A stretch of 64,000 bases of DNA from G963678095 sp963678095 (lineage in GTDB: Bacteria; Bacillota; Negativicutes; Selenomonadales; Selenomonadaceae). Below the pieces are notes generated by a model. It did not search any database. It saw only the letters and a program-made list of their open reading frames with translations, and was not told the DNA's origin. Position 1 is the first letter of the stretch; each line of letters starts with the position of its first letter. The position numbers were made by a program, and so were the translations under genes. Of this stretch, positions 25,672-34,604 are shown piece after piece. The stretch is taken from the NCBI GenBank assembly GCA_963678095.2, contig OY782746.1:620001-684000 (forward strand), read 5' to 3'.

Positions 25672-25926
25672 TTATTCCTTGCCGCCGTCTTTTTTGTCGC
25701 TTTCATAACTGCCTGCAATCGGACGGGCCGGCGATATTGTCGATATCGCATGTTTGTAGACCATCTGTTGTTTACCGGCACTGTCAAGAATAACCGTGAA
25801 ATTGTCGAATCCCTTCACATACCCCTTCAGCTGGAAACCATTCACCAGATGAATTGCCACAGCCACATTTTCTTTACGTACCTGATTTAAGAAACTATCC
25901 TGCAAATTGATGATTTTCGTCGGCAT
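25672..25926 (-). CDS. hfq: RNA chaperone Hfq
   Basis: An 84-residue Sm-like protein. It starts MPTKIINLQDSFLNQVRKEN; the Sm1 segment VNGFQLKGYVKGFDNF and Sm2 segment MVYKHAISTISPARPI are intact. It forms hexamers that pair small RNAs with mRNAs. The start at 25926 is set by AGGGGG 6 bases upstream; a longer frame overlaps miaA without need. The acidic, lysine-rich tail is short. miaA-hfq is the usual order. Confidence 0.97.
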   Translation of the reverse strand: MPTKIINLQDSFLNQVRKENVAVAIHLVNGFQLKGYVKGFDNFTVILDSAGKQQMVYKHAISTISPARPIAGSYESDKKDGGKE

Positions 25927-25975
25927 AAAAAAGCCCCCTAACTTGCCTTCATTTTCGGTCCTATGGAATGTACTT

Positions 25976-26914
25976 CTACTTTGTTCCAAATTTTCCTGCT
26001 ATGTCTTTGGAAACAGCTGCGAGTAAATCTTGCGGTGTGCAGGTTTCGACATCGTACCAATGGATATATGGCATCTTTCGATACCAGGTCAGTTGGCGCT
26101 TGGCGAAATGCCGCGTCGACTGTTTGATGCACTCACGAGCCCGCTCCATCGTCATCGTCCCCTCGAGGGCGGCGACAACTTCCTTGTAGCCGATGCCTTG
26201 CATCGCCTGGCAGCTGCGATCAAGCCCCCGTGCCAGCAGTGCCTTGACTTCTTCGACTAGTCCGTCAGCAAACATTTTATCGACCCGCTCGTTTATGCGC
26301 GCATACAAATGCGTCCGCTCACGATTCAGGCCAATCACATAGGTATTATAAACCAGTTCCCCTGCCGGCGCATTCTTTTCCTGGGAAATCTTCTCGCCAC
26401 CCATATGATATACCTCAAGCGCCCGGATGACCCGGCGAAAATCATTGACGTGCAGCCGAGCCGCCGCCTCCGGGTCAACGGCAGCGAGCATTGTATGCAC
26501 ATGTTCCCGCCCTCTTTCCGCCGCCAGCTGTTCAAGCTGCGCCCGGTATTGCTCATCCCCCTTGGTCGCATTGAAGCAGTAATCCTCGAGCAGGGATTTT
26601 ATGTAAAGTCCCGTGCCGCCGGCAAGAATCGGTATCTTTCCCGCCGCATTGATCGCCTTTATATGCTCAGCTGCCATTGCCTTAAACCGGGTTACGCTGA
26701 ACTCCTCTTCCGGCTCCAGAATATCAATCATATGATGCATAATGCCGGCCTGTTCGCCTGTCCCAGGCTTAGCCGTGCCAATATCAAAGCCCCGGTAAAG
26801 GAGCATGGAATCGCCGGAAATAATTTCTGATTGCAGGGACTGTGCCAGCTTTATGCTCAAATCCGTTTTACCGACAGCTGTCGGCCCCAAAATCACAATG
26901 AGTTTTTCTTTCAC
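25976..26914 (-). CDS. miaA: tRNA dimethylallyltransferase MiaA
   Basis: A 312-residue enzyme that transfers a dimethylallyl group to A37. The P-loop is VILGPTAVGKTDLS at the N-terminus, followed by ISGDSMLLYRGFDIGTAKP (substrate aspartate) and PILAGGTGLYIKSLL. The C-terminal QSTRHFAKRQLTWYRKM motif is complete. The start overlaps the preceding hydrolase stop by 4 bases. MiaB, which methylthiolates the same i6A37, is encoded 8 kb upstream. Confidence 0.97.
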   Translation of the reverse strand: MKEKLIVILGPTAVGKTDLSIKLAQSLQSEIISGDSMLLYRGFDIGTAKPGTGEQAGIMHHMIDILEPEEEFSVTRFKAMAAEHIKAINAAGKIPILAGGTGLYIKSLLEDYCFNATKGDEQYRAQLEQLAAERGREHVHTMLAAVDPEAAARLHVNDFRRVIRALEVYHMGGEKISQEKNAPAGELVYNTYVIGLNRERTHLYARINERVDKMFADGLVEEVKALLARGLDRSCQAMQGIGYKEVVAALEGTMTMERARECIKQSTRHFAKRQLTWYRKMPYIHWYDVETCTPQDLLAAVSKDIAGKFGTK

Positions 26915-27576
26915 CTGAGTTCGATCTTCCCTCCCGGTGCAACAACATGCACCTCAGCCCGTGACATTTTCTCTGTCAGCTGTTTGTATTGTTCAACATC
27001 CTGAGCCACAATTGGCCAGGTATCATAATGCATCGGAATAACATGCCGGGCACCGAGCAGCTGTGCGGCTACCGCCGCATCTTCAATGCCCATCGTATAA
27101 TTGTCGCCGATCGGCAGCAATGCATAATCGATGCGCTCCTTGCGGCCAATCAGCTGCATATCACTGAACAAGGCCGTATCCCCGGCAAAGTAAATATTAA
27201 TATCGCCAAAATCGATCACAAAACCGCAGGCAATGCCGCCCGGCACACCAGCACTGTGCAGAGCCGGCGTCATGCGAACGCGGCCAAAATCAAATCTGTG
27301 TGATCCGCCAATATTCATCCCGTGAACCTCCGCCGGCGCACATAGGCGACCGATCTCAGGTGTTGCAATGACCACCGCGCCGGTTCGCTGGGCAATGGCG
27401 GGCGCATCGCCGAGATGGTCCGCATGCCCGTGTGATACCAAGATATAATCGCAGTCCATGTCCTCCGCTCGAATCGTTGCCAGTGGATTACCGCTGAAAA
27501 AAGGATCTAACAGCAGCGTTGTCTGTCCGTCACTCAGGGAAAAACACGAATGTCCAAAATAACTGAGTTGAATCAT
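26911..27576 (-). CDS. Metal-dependent hydrolase, UPF0173 (metallo-beta-lactamase fold)
   Basis: A 221-residue metallo-beta-lactamase-fold protein. The zinc motif is VSHGHADHLGDAP, with further ligands in FAGDTALFSDM and VIPMHYDTWP. The start IQLSYFGHSCFSLSDG is typical of UPF0173/UlaG-like hydrolases, whose substrate is unknown. GGGGAG lies 9 bases before the ATG. It heads the hydrolase-miaA-hfq run, and its upstream gap with thiN carries an inverted repeat. Confidence 0.88.
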   Translation of the reverse strand: MIQLSYFGHSCFSLSDGQTTLLLDPFFSGNPLATIRAEDMDCDYILVSHGHADHLGDAPAIAQRTGAVVIATPEIGRLCAPAEVHGMNIGGSHRFDFGRVRMTPALHSAGVPGGIACGFVIDFGDINIYFAGDTALFSDMQLIGRKERIDYALLPIGDNYTMGIEDAAVAAQLLGARHVIPMHYDTWPIVAQDVEQYKQLTEKMSRAEVHVVAPGGKIELR

Positions 27577-27602
27577 TTTTTAAGTCTCCCCTCTTTACGC
27601 CT

Positions 27603-27623
27603 GTAAAATACACTTGATTTTAC
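27603..27623. promoter_or_regulatory. Inverted repeat ahead of the UPF0173 gene
   Basis: GTAAAAT, 7 bases, ATTTTAC: a perfect 7-bp inverted repeat about 30-45 bases upstream of the UPF0173 start, in the divergent gap with thiN. It could be an operator or overlap the minus-strand promoter. No known consensus was assigned. Confidence 0.35.
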
Positions 27624-27690
27624 TTTAATTACACATTTAGCGGCAAAATCCTGCTTGGGCAGTCAGGCAAAGCTTTTGCCGGCTGCTAAA

Positions 27691-27719
27691 TTGCAAAAAG
27701 TTCTGCGCCGTAGTATGCT
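27691..27719 (+). promoter_or_regulatory. Promoter for thiN-thiT
   Basis: TTGCAA (27691-27696), a 17-base spacer and TATGCT (27714-27719) lie about 40 bases upstream of the thiN start. The leader is too short for a TPP riboswitch. Confidence 0.6.
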
Positions 27720-27761
27720 AAAGGATGTAAGTCATTTAATACAACTACAAGGGGTTTTTTG

Positions 27762-28472
27762 ATGAATACTCTATTAACACTGCCTCAGCTCAAAGCCTCT
27801 TTTTTGCACCCGCTTCCGTCCGTGCAGGTGCTGCTCGTCGCCGGCGGTCGCCCGCCAGCCAGCACCTGGCTGCAAAAAGCAGCTGTCAGCCGGGAAATCT
27901 GGTGTGCCGACCGCGGCATTGAAGCCTGCCGCGAGGCCGGTATCCGGCCCTTGCGACTGATCGGCGATGGCGACAGTGCCAGCGGCGAGGCCTGGGCCTG
28001 GGGTGAATCACTCGGCATACAGATCGACCGTTTTTCCCCGCAAAAGGACCTGACGGACACCCAGCTGGCGTTGCAGAAAATAAGCTGCTCCCACCCCTTA
28101 GCCTTTGTCCTGATGACCGGTGTCTGGGGCGGACGCTTTGACCATGCCTTCAGCAATATTTTTTCTCTCGCCGGAGCCTGCCATCAGGGCAGTCGCGGCT
28201 GCGCCGCCGATGAAAACGAGGTTTTGCTGCTGCTAAACGGCCCCGACGAGGTCGTGATCGACACCCATTCGCGTCCGGCAGCCATATCACTGCTGCCCCT
28301 TTCGCCTGTCTGTCGCGGCGTATCCATCAGCGGTGTTCACTGGCCACTTGACCGGGTGGTTCTAGAAAACTCCCTGCCTTATGCTATCAGCAATGAGCTT
28401 TCTCCGACTGGCCACAGCTTCAAGGCCGCTGTTGAAACCGGCTGCCTTGGCGTTTACCTGCAGTGGCAGTAA
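27762..28472 (+). CDS. thiN: Thiamine pyrophosphokinase
   Basis: About 236 residues. The catalytic domain shows IWCADRGIEACREAGI, LIGDGDSASG and FSPQKDLTDTQLAL, the aspartate-rich motifs of thiamine pyrophosphokinase. The C-terminal substrate domain (ISLLPLSPVCRGVSISGV) follows. It makes thiamine diphosphate from imported thiamine. The ATG at 27762 has AAGGGG 7 bases upstream; a TTG one codon earlier is less likely. It runs opposite to its neighbours and is followed by thiT after 37 bases. Confidence 0.9.
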   Translation: MNTLLTLPQLKASFLHPLPSVQVLLVAGGRPPASTWLQKAAVSREIWCADRGIEACREAGIRPLRLIGDGDSASGEAWAWGESLGIQIDRFSPQKDLTDTQLALQKISCSHPLAFVLMTGVWGGRFDHAFSNIFSLAGACHQGSRGCAADENEVLLLLNGPDEVVIDTHSRPAAISLLPLSPVCRGVSISGVHWPLDRVVLENSLPYAISNELSPTGHSFKAAVETGCLGVYLQWQ

Positions 28473-28509
28473 TTTTCTTCCCCCATGGCAACATTAAAGG
28501 AGTGTATTT

Positions 28510-29133
28510 ATGTTTTCTTCCTATATCAACCATTTAAACGAACTTTCCACTCACCCACTGAGCGTATCGGCATTAGCAGGACTTGCCCTCTTGATTGGCG
28601 CCTTTCTCTACAGCAAAAAGCTCCGCTTGAGCACGCAACTGCTGGTTCAGGTGGCTTTGATTTTGGCACTGACGGTAGTCCTGCACCAATTGCGGCTTTA
28701 CCATATGCCGCAAGGGGGCAGCATTACCTTCGGCGCGATGGTACCGCTGCTTTTGCTGTCGTATCGCTACGGCCCCGGTGCCGGTTATCTCGCTGGTTTT
28801 CTGTACGGACTGATCAATCTGCTGCAGGACCCATTTATCGTCCACCCGGTGCAGGTGCTGTTTGATTATCCACTGCCTTATATGGCCCTGGGGCTGGCGG
28901 GATACTTTAAGGACCGGGTTATGATCGGCGCCGTGCTTGCCGTAACTGCACGTTTTTTATGCCACTTTATTTCCGGCGTCGTCTTTTTTGCCGCCTATGC
29001 CCCGGAAGGAACTTCCCCGTACCTTTATTCCTTCCTGTTCAATGCTTCCTACCTCGTGCCTGACCTAATCATCTGCTTAATTTTACTGCATTTCTTACCG
29101 GTAAAACGCCTGCTCGATCATATGCATAATTAA
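28510..29133 (+). CDS. thiT: Thiamine ECF transporter S component ThiT
   Basis: A 207-residue protein with about six membrane segments. MPQGGSITFGAMVPLLLLS, QDPFIVHPVQVLFDYPLPY and FISGVVFFAAYAPEG are the ThiT (YuaJ) substrate-binding signatures. It captures thiamine and works with a shared ECF module (EcfA/A'/T) that is not encoded here. AAAGGAGTG precedes the ATG. Together with thiN it forms a thiamine salvage pair. The N-terminal extension (about 40 residues) is longer than usual. Confidence 0.93.
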   Translation: MFSSYINHLNELSTHPLSVSALAGLALLIGAFLYSKKLRLSTQLLVQVALILALTVVLHQLRLYHMPQGGSITFGAMVPLLLLSYRYGPGAGYLAGFLYGLINLLQDPFIVHPVQVLFDYPLPYMALGLAGYFKDRVMIGAVLAVTARFLCHFISGVVFFAAYAPEGTSPYLYSFLFNASYLVPDLIICLILLHFLPVKRLLDHMHN

Positions 29134-29165
29134 ACACTTAGTAATTATAGCTTTCGTCAAATAAC

Positions 29166-29228
29166 AAACAGCCTGTACCCGGTGCAAATTCTGTCCACAG
29201 ACAGATGCATCAGGTACAGGCTGTTTTT
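29166..29228. terminator. Bidirectional terminator between thiT and the methyltransferase gene
   Basis: AAACAGCCTGTACC (29166-29179) pairs with GGTACAGGCTGTTT (29213-29226), flanked by A- and T-runs on each side. It can terminate thiT (plus) and the mutS-mutL-methyltransferase run (minus). The loop is long, about 33 bases. Confidence 0.85.
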
Positions 29229-29292
29229 ACGCTTATCCTGTGTCTATAAATTTTAGCAAGGCAGCTTGTTTTTGCTTAGGCTGCGCTCCGCC

Positions 29293-30099
29293 TTAATTCA
29301 TTCCCGTCCATTTTTCCACATCGATAATCCCGTAATGAATCCGGCTGTACTTACCGCCGCTGACACGCGGAAAGCCCAGCCGGGAAAACTCCTGGCTGTA
29401 AAAAGCCTCTTTCAGGACGACACGCCGGCGGGCAACCCTACAGGCCTCAGCCAGCGCTGCCTTTGTAACCGGACGGTGATCGGCAAGCTCGCGCAACGGG
29501 GCAATGGCCGCACTCGCCGATAGCGGGCAGCGAAACATCGGATCAAAATAAACGACATCGACCGAATTGTCGGCCTGCACCTTCAGATAAGTCATGTAAT
29601 CCTCCGGTACCACCCGGATGCGCCGCATAGCCGCCTCGAGGCCAACCGGTGAAGGCTGCACGAGTTCCTGCAGACCCGCGCCGACAACAAAGGCAATCAG
29701 GGAGCTCGACTCAAGGCCTGTTACCCGGCCGGTTTCACCGACGGCAAAGCTGGCAACAATAGCATCAGAGCCAAAGCCCAGCGTGCAATCAAGCACCTCC
29801 ATCCCCGCTTCAAGCCCCATGGCTTCCACCATGTGATCGGGTTCGCCCCGGCGAAAGTTCTTTATGCGCAAATGCGCCATGCTGGGATGAAAAAAGAATT
29901 CCCCCTCAGACTTCGCCAGCACATAGCTGTTTTTCTTGACGACAAGCACCGCCGCAGCCTTTAGCTCCTGCTGCAGTTCTTCCAGCGAACGATCCTGGCG
30001 GGGAATAAGCTCTGCTTTAAGCTGCTTTGCCGCCCGCTCGGCTCTTTCTGTAATCTGCCGGTTTACCTTGCGGCAGGTCGTAACGATAAACGTATTCAT
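29293..30099 (-). CDS. Class I SAM-dependent methyltransferase, RsmJ-like
   Basis: A 268-residue protein. An N-terminal region of about 85 residues precedes a SAM domain with MEVLDCTLGFGSDAIVASFA and VYFDPMFRCPL. The DPMF motif and its position are like RsmJ (16S rRNA m2G1516 methyltransferase), though the N-terminus differs. The substrate is not certain. The start lies 2 bases after the mutL stop with AAAGGA inside mutL, so it is the last gene of the mutS-mutL run. Confidence 0.8.
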   Translation of the reverse strand: MNTFIVTTCRKVNRQITERAERAAKQLKAELIPRQDRSLEELQQELKAAAVLVVKKNSYVLAKSEGEFFFHPSMAHLRIKNFRRGEPDHMVEAMGLEAGMEVLDCTLGFGSDAIVASFAVGETGRVTGLESSSLIAFVVGAGLQELVQPSPVGLEAAMRRIRVVPEDYMTYLKVQADNSVDVVYFDPMFRCPLSASAAIAPLRELADHRPVTKAALAEACRVARRRVVLKEAFYSQEFSRLGFPRVSGGKYSRIHYGIIDVEKWTGMN

Positions 30100-30101
30100 A
30101 C

Positions 30102-31949
30102 TCAGGTCCTTTTAAACATTTTCCCGAGCTCCGGGCTCGTAAATTTTATGATGGTCGGGCGTCCGTGTGGGCAGGTATAAGGTAGCGTAGTACCCTCCAG
30201 CTCATCAAGGATAATCTGCATCTGCCGCAGATTCAAGGTATCCCCGGCCTTGATGGCCGCTCGGCAGGCGGTAGTCGCCAGACAGGCATGACGGATTTCC
30301 GCCGCCGTCAAGTCATGAAGATTCAGCAGGGATTCCAAGATCTCCCGCATTACAGCCTCCGCCTCACCCACCGGAATATCCGCCGGCACCTCGCGCAGGC
30401 GCAGCTGTTCCGGGCCGCTGGCTTCGACATCAAACCCCAGCGTCTGGAAAAGCTCCTGGTGAGAAAGCACCAATTCACACTCATGCTCCGAAAAATCGAG
30501 CAGCAGATGCACCAGCAGCTGCTGGGATGGAATCGATGCGGCGGACCGGGCAAAGCGATCATATAGGATGCGCTCGTGGGCGGCATGCTGATCGACAATG
30601 TAGAGACCGTCCGCGCCCCTGGCCACGATATAGCAGTCATCAATCTGCCCCAGAGGAACCAGCCCTCCCGCCGCCGAAGTGCCGCCTTCAAAAACCGGCG
30701 TTGTTTCTGTCGGCGCAAAATCGACCATTGCCGCTGTCTCCGGGCGCGGCTCGTGCAGGATTGCCTGCGCCTGGGCAAAGCTGACCGCTGTTTCCCTCAC
30801 TGCCTCCGGCTGATAAACAGCTGTGCTTGCAGTCGGCGGCTGATAAAGCGGACTTGCCGGACGTTTTGGTTGCGGCGGCAGCGCCGAAAAGCCCATGTCC
30901 ACCGGCGTATAGTGCCGCTCGATATTTGCCGCCGGAGCAGCCACTGACGACAGGGGCTGTCCCGGCGGACGAATGGCATCGATCACCGCCTTATAAACAG
31001 CCTTAAACAGCCGTCCTTCATCGGCAAACTTCATTTCACTCTTTTGCGGGTGGACATTGACATCGACGCTTGCCGGCGCCAGCTTGATGTCAAGCACGGC
31101 CAAGGGATAGCCCGATTTCGGCAATAAAGAATGGTAGGCGTTGTCAATGGCCTTGGCGATGGCCCGGTTTGAAATAATGCGGCGATTGACGATAAAGGTC
31201 TGCCACGTCCGGCTGCTGCGGATCATGGACGGCTTGGTCAAAAAGCCGCGAATTTCGATGTCTTCATCAATAAATTCAACACCGAGCAATTCCTCACTTA
31301 CCTTCGAGCCGTAAATGCTCTGCAGGCAGTCGTAAACCGAGCCGTTCCCCGGCGATGTCAGCACCAGCTTATTGTTGTTGATAAACTTAAAGGCAATATC
31401 CGGATTGGCCAGCGCCAGCTTGATCACAAAATCGTTGATTTTCGATCCTTCCGTCACCGTGGTCTTCATGAATTTTTTACGGGCTGGCGTATTGAAAAAC
31501 AAATCTTCCACCTTGATCGTCGTGCCGATGCTGCAGCCAGCTTCCCGGATCTCCTCGGTTTTGCCGCCGCGGATATCGATAAAAGTCCCCAGTTCGCTTT
31601 CTGGCTCGCGCGTCATCAGCGTAAACCGCGACACAGCAGCAATCGTCGGCAGGGCTTCCCCGCGAAATCCGAGGGTGTCCATCGTATGCAAATCATCCAC
31701 TTTTTTGATCTTGCTCGTCGCATGCCGAAGAATCGCCAGCCGGGCATCTTCCATGCTCATGCCGAGGCCATTATCGCTGATTCGCATAAAGCTCGTGCCG
31801 CCCGCCATGATTTCAACTTCAATCTTTGTAGCTCCGGCATCAATCGAGTTTTCGATAAGCTCCTTTATGACCGAAGCCGGGCGTTCAACCACCTCGCCGG
31901 CGGCAATTTTATTGATCGTCGCATCATCCAGTACATGAATCGTACTCAT
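30102..31949 (-). CDS. mutL: DNA mismatch repair protein MutL
   Basis: A 615-residue GHKL ATPase. It has IAAGEVVERPASVIKELIENSIDAGA, with DNGLGM, TRGFRGEALPTIAAVS-like and MLPNTPARKKF-like motifs in order. The C-terminal domain holds an intact endonuclease-type site: VDQHAAHERILYDRF (DQHAx2E class), together with ATTACRAAIKAGD and CPHGRPT. This fits the nicking MutL of bacteria without MutH. A proline-rich linker spans about residues 340-420. ATGA-type overlap with mutS. Confidence 0.97.
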   Translation of the reverse strand: MSTIHVLDDATINKIAAGEVVERPASVIKELIENSIDAGATKIEVEIMAGGTSFMRISDNGLGMSMEDARLAILRHATSKIKKVDDLHTMDTLGFRGEALPTIAAVSRFTLMTREPESELGTFIDIRGGKTEEIREAGCSIGTTIKVEDLFFNTPARKKFMKTTVTEGSKINDFVIKLALANPDIAFKFINNNKLVLTSPGNGSVYDCLQSIYGSKVSEELLGVEFIDEDIEIRGFLTKPSMIRSSRTWQTFIVNRRIISNRAIAKAIDNAYHSLLPKSGYPLAVLDIKLAPASVDVNVHPQKSEMKFADEGRLFKAVYKAVIDAIRPPGQPLSSVAAPAANIERHYTPVDMGFSALPPQPKRPASPLYQPPTASTAVYQPEAVRETAVSFAQAQAILHEPRPETAAMVDFAPTETTPVFEGGTSAAGGLVPLGQIDDCYIVARGADGLYIVDQHAAHERILYDRFARSAASIPSQQLLVHLLLDFSEHECELVLSHQELFQTLGFDVEASGPEQLRLREVPADIPVGEAEAVMREILESLLNLHDLTAAEIRHACLATTACRAAIKAGDTLNLRQMQIILDELEGTTLPYTCPHGRPTIIKFTSPELGKMFKRT

Positions 31950-34552
31950 CTCCGGCCCGCCTCCCCTTTGGCCTGCTGCTGCAGGCGATAAAGTTCATTG
32001 ATGGCCTCAAGCGGGGTCATCGCCATGACATCAAGGGTGAGAAGCTGATCACTGAGCGTCGAGGCAAACAACGATCCCATTGCCAAATCTGCCTGTCCGT
32101 CATCCGTTTTGCTTGCTGCTGGCAGCTGGGGCTTCGTCTCCACCGCTACCGCCAGATGTCCGGTTTCAAGCTCGTGCAAAATCTGCTGTGCCCGCTCTGT
32201 TACCGCCTTGGGCAGACCGGCGAGCTTAGCCACATGAATCCCGTACGATTTATCAGCACTCCCAGCCACGATGCGCCGCAAAAATACCACCTGACTGCCG
32301 CGCTCTTTCACGGCCACACAATAATTTTTTATCCGGTCATGATCCTCAAGATCTGTCAGCTCATGGTAATGCGTTGCAAACAGCGTCTTGGCACCAACCT
32401 TGTCACGGATGTGCTCAATAACGGCGCGGGCAATGCTCATGCCGTCAAAGGTGCTCGTCCCGCGGCCCACTTCATCGAGAATTACCAGACTGTTTTTCGT
32501 GGCATATTTCAAAATCTGTGCGACTTCATTCATCTCAACCATAAAGGTACTCTGCCCGCTGACAAGGTCATCACTGGCCCCAATGCGGGTAAAGATGCGG
32601 TCAACCGGTGAAACGCTGGCTTCCCGCGCCGGCAGGAAACTGCCGACCTGGGCCATCAGCGTCAGCAGGGCAGTCTGGCGCATATACGTTGACTTACCTG
32701 CCATATTGGGCCCGGTGATAATGATGATTTCACTGTCGCAGTGATCCAGCTTGGTATCATTGGGAACAAACAGATCACGCGTTAAAATCCGTTCTACCAG
32801 CGGATGACGTCCGTCCTTAATGGAAATTGCCCCATTGGTCACCAGGCGTGGCCGCACGTAGTTATAGCGGCTGGCTGCCTCAGCCAGACTGACCAACGTA
32901 TCGATGACCGCGATTTTCTGCGCGGTCTGCTGGATGCTACTGATTTTGCTCTTGATCGTCTCGCGCACCTGCGTAAATAGCTGGTATTCAATATTGACGA
33001 TCTTTTCCTGCGCGCCGAGAATTTTTGTCTCAAACTCCTTGAGTTCCGGCGTAATATAGCGCTCTGCATTGGCCAGCGTCTGCTTGCGGACATACGTCAC
33101 CGGCACGGCATCGGTGCCACTGTGCCGGACCTCAATGTAGTAGCCAAACACCTTGTTATAGCCGATTTTCAGCGACCGGATTCCAGTCGTTTCCTTTTCC
33201 TTTTCTTCCATTTCTTGTAGCAGCTGCTTGCTGTCGCGGGCGATACGCCTATATTCGTCAAGCTCTTCATTATAGCCGGCCTTGATGATTCCGCCCTCGC
33301 GCACAGAAAATCCCGGTTCATCGGTAATTGCCCGGGTCAAAAGATCGACAACCTCATCATAGAGATCGATTCCATCCCGGCATTTTTGCAGCAGGCCCGC
33401 TCCGGCTGACGAAAGTTCGGCCTTGATCGGCGGCAGCATCGCCAGGGAAAGCTTGAGCGCAATCAGATCACGGGCATTGGCCGTCCCGACCTCAATCCGC
33501 GTCAAGAGCCGTTCAAAGTCATACACTTCCTTAAGCCGTTCGCCAAGCGACGCCCGCAGGGCAAAGCCTTCGACCAGCTCACCGACCGCATCGAGGCGCT
33601 GATTGATCCGCCCGATGTTGAGCAGCGGGTACTCCAGCCACTTTTTCAACAAGCGGCTGCCCATCGCCGTCTGGGTAAAATCGAGCACATCGAGCAGCGT
33701 GTCCTTCTTGCCGCCATCACGCAGATTGCGCGTGATTTCAAGGTTTCGCAGGGTGTAGGTATCAACAACAAGATTTTCTGAGGCATCCAGATATGTAAGG
33801 GTATTGAGATGCGTCAAATCGGTTTTAACCGTCTCATGCAAATAATCGAGCAGCGTCGCCACCGCGGCTTTTGCCGTCTCATCCTCAGGCCGGTTTTCCA
33901 CGGTAAAATGCTGGATTATGCGGTCGTCCACATTTGCCGTCGGCTGCGAAAGATAGGTAAAGGCACATTTTTCAAGCCGGAGATCAACAAATTCCTGCAA
34001 CGCCGGCCGGAAGGACAGTTCCCCCACGACCACAATTTCCGGCATCATTAAGCGATAGAGCTCATCAAAGACCGCCTGCACGCGTTCATTGCCGCCGTAA
34101 ATCCCATAAAAGCATTCTCCGGTGGAGATATCTGCCCCCGCCAGAATGATTTTCCCCTCTACCTCATGCAGCAGGGCAATGTAATTGTTTTTAGCTTCGA
34201 CCAGGGCCGAGGCAGCAAGCACCGTACCGGGTGTAATGATCTTTATGACCTCACGCGTCGTCAGCCCCTTGGCCTTTGGATCACCGATCTGCTCGCAGAT
34301 CGCCACCTTATACCCCTTGGCGACAAGCTTATTGATGTAGTTTTCTGCCGCATGGTAGGGAATCCCGCACATCGGAATTCGCTCCGGCATTCCGGCATCG
34401 CGTCCGGTCAGCGTAATCTGCAGCTCGCGGGAAGCCAGCTGCGCATCCTCAAAAAACATCTCATAAAAATCCCCCAGCCGAAAAAACAGGATTTCATTCG
34501 GATGGCGGTTTTTCATTTCCTTATATTGCTGCATCATTGGTGTCAATGCCAT
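31946..34552 (-). CDS. mutS: DNA mismatch recognition protein MutS
   Basis: An 868-residue ATPase. The mismatch-binding motif is in the N-terminal domain (FFRLGDFYEMFFEDA, the Phe-x-Glu). Walker A is ITGPNMAGKSTYMRQ near residue 620, and VILDEVGRGTSTFDGMSIA with the downstream ATHYHELTDLE completes the ATPase. The helix-turn-helix tail SYGIHVAKLAGLPKAV is present. GGAGGG precedes the ATG. It follows the miaB terminator and overlaps mutL by 4 bases. Confidence 0.98.
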   Translation of the reverse strand: MALTPMMQQYKEMKNRHPNEILFFRLGDFYEMFFEDAQLASRELQITLTGRDAGMPERIPMCGIPYHAAENYINKLVAKGYKVAICEQIGDPKAKGLTTREVIKIITPGTVLAASALVEAKNNYIALLHEVEGKIILAGADISTGECFYGIYGGNERVQAVFDELYRLMMPEIVVVGELSFRPALQEFVDLRLEKCAFTYLSQPTANVDDRIIQHFTVENRPEDETAKAAVATLLDYLHETVKTDLTHLNTLTYLDASENLVVDTYTLRNLEITRNLRDGGKKDTLLDVLDFTQTAMGSRLLKKWLEYPLLNIGRINQRLDAVGELVEGFALRASLGERLKEVYDFERLLTRIEVGTANARDLIALKLSLAMLPPIKAELSSAGAGLLQKCRDGIDLYDEVVDLLTRAITDEPGFSVREGGIIKAGYNEELDEYRRIARDSKQLLQEMEEKEKETTGIRSLKIGYNKVFGYYIEVRHSGTDAVPVTYVRKQTLANAERYITPELKEFETKILGAQEKIVNIEYQLFTQVRETIKSKISSIQQTAQKIAVIDTLVSLAEAASRYNYVRPRLVTNGAISIKDGRHPLVERILTRDLFVPNDTKLDHCDSEIIIITGPNMAGKSTYMRQTALLTLMAQVGSFLPAREASVSPVDRIFTRIGASDDLVSGQSTFMVEMNEVAQILKYATKNSLVILDEVGRGTSTFDGMSIARAVIEHIRDKVGAKTLFATHYHELTDLEDHDRIKNYCVAVKERGSQVVFLRRIVAGSADKSYGIHVAKLAGLPKAVTERAQQILHELETGHLAVAVETKPQLPAASKTDDGQADLAMGSLFASTLSDQLLTLDVMAMTPLEAINELYRLQQQAKGEAGRR

Positions 34553-34568
34553 AGCTCTTCCCTCCGTC

Positions 34569-34595
34569 TAAAAAAGAGGGCTGCAAACAGCCCTC
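34569..34595 (-). terminator. Intrinsic terminator after miaB
   Basis: On the minus strand an 8-bp stem GAGGGCTG/CAGCCCTC with a TTTG loop is followed by TTTTTT. It lies between miaB and mutS, so mutS expression needs readthrough or a promoter inside miaB. Confidence 0.88.
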
Positions 34596-34604
34596 CGAAT
34601 TTTG

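Noticed and set aside
27720..27761. TPP riboswitch upstream of thiN-thiT
   Set aside because: The leader after the promoter is about 40 bases, too short for a THI box, and no CTGAGA-type core is present.
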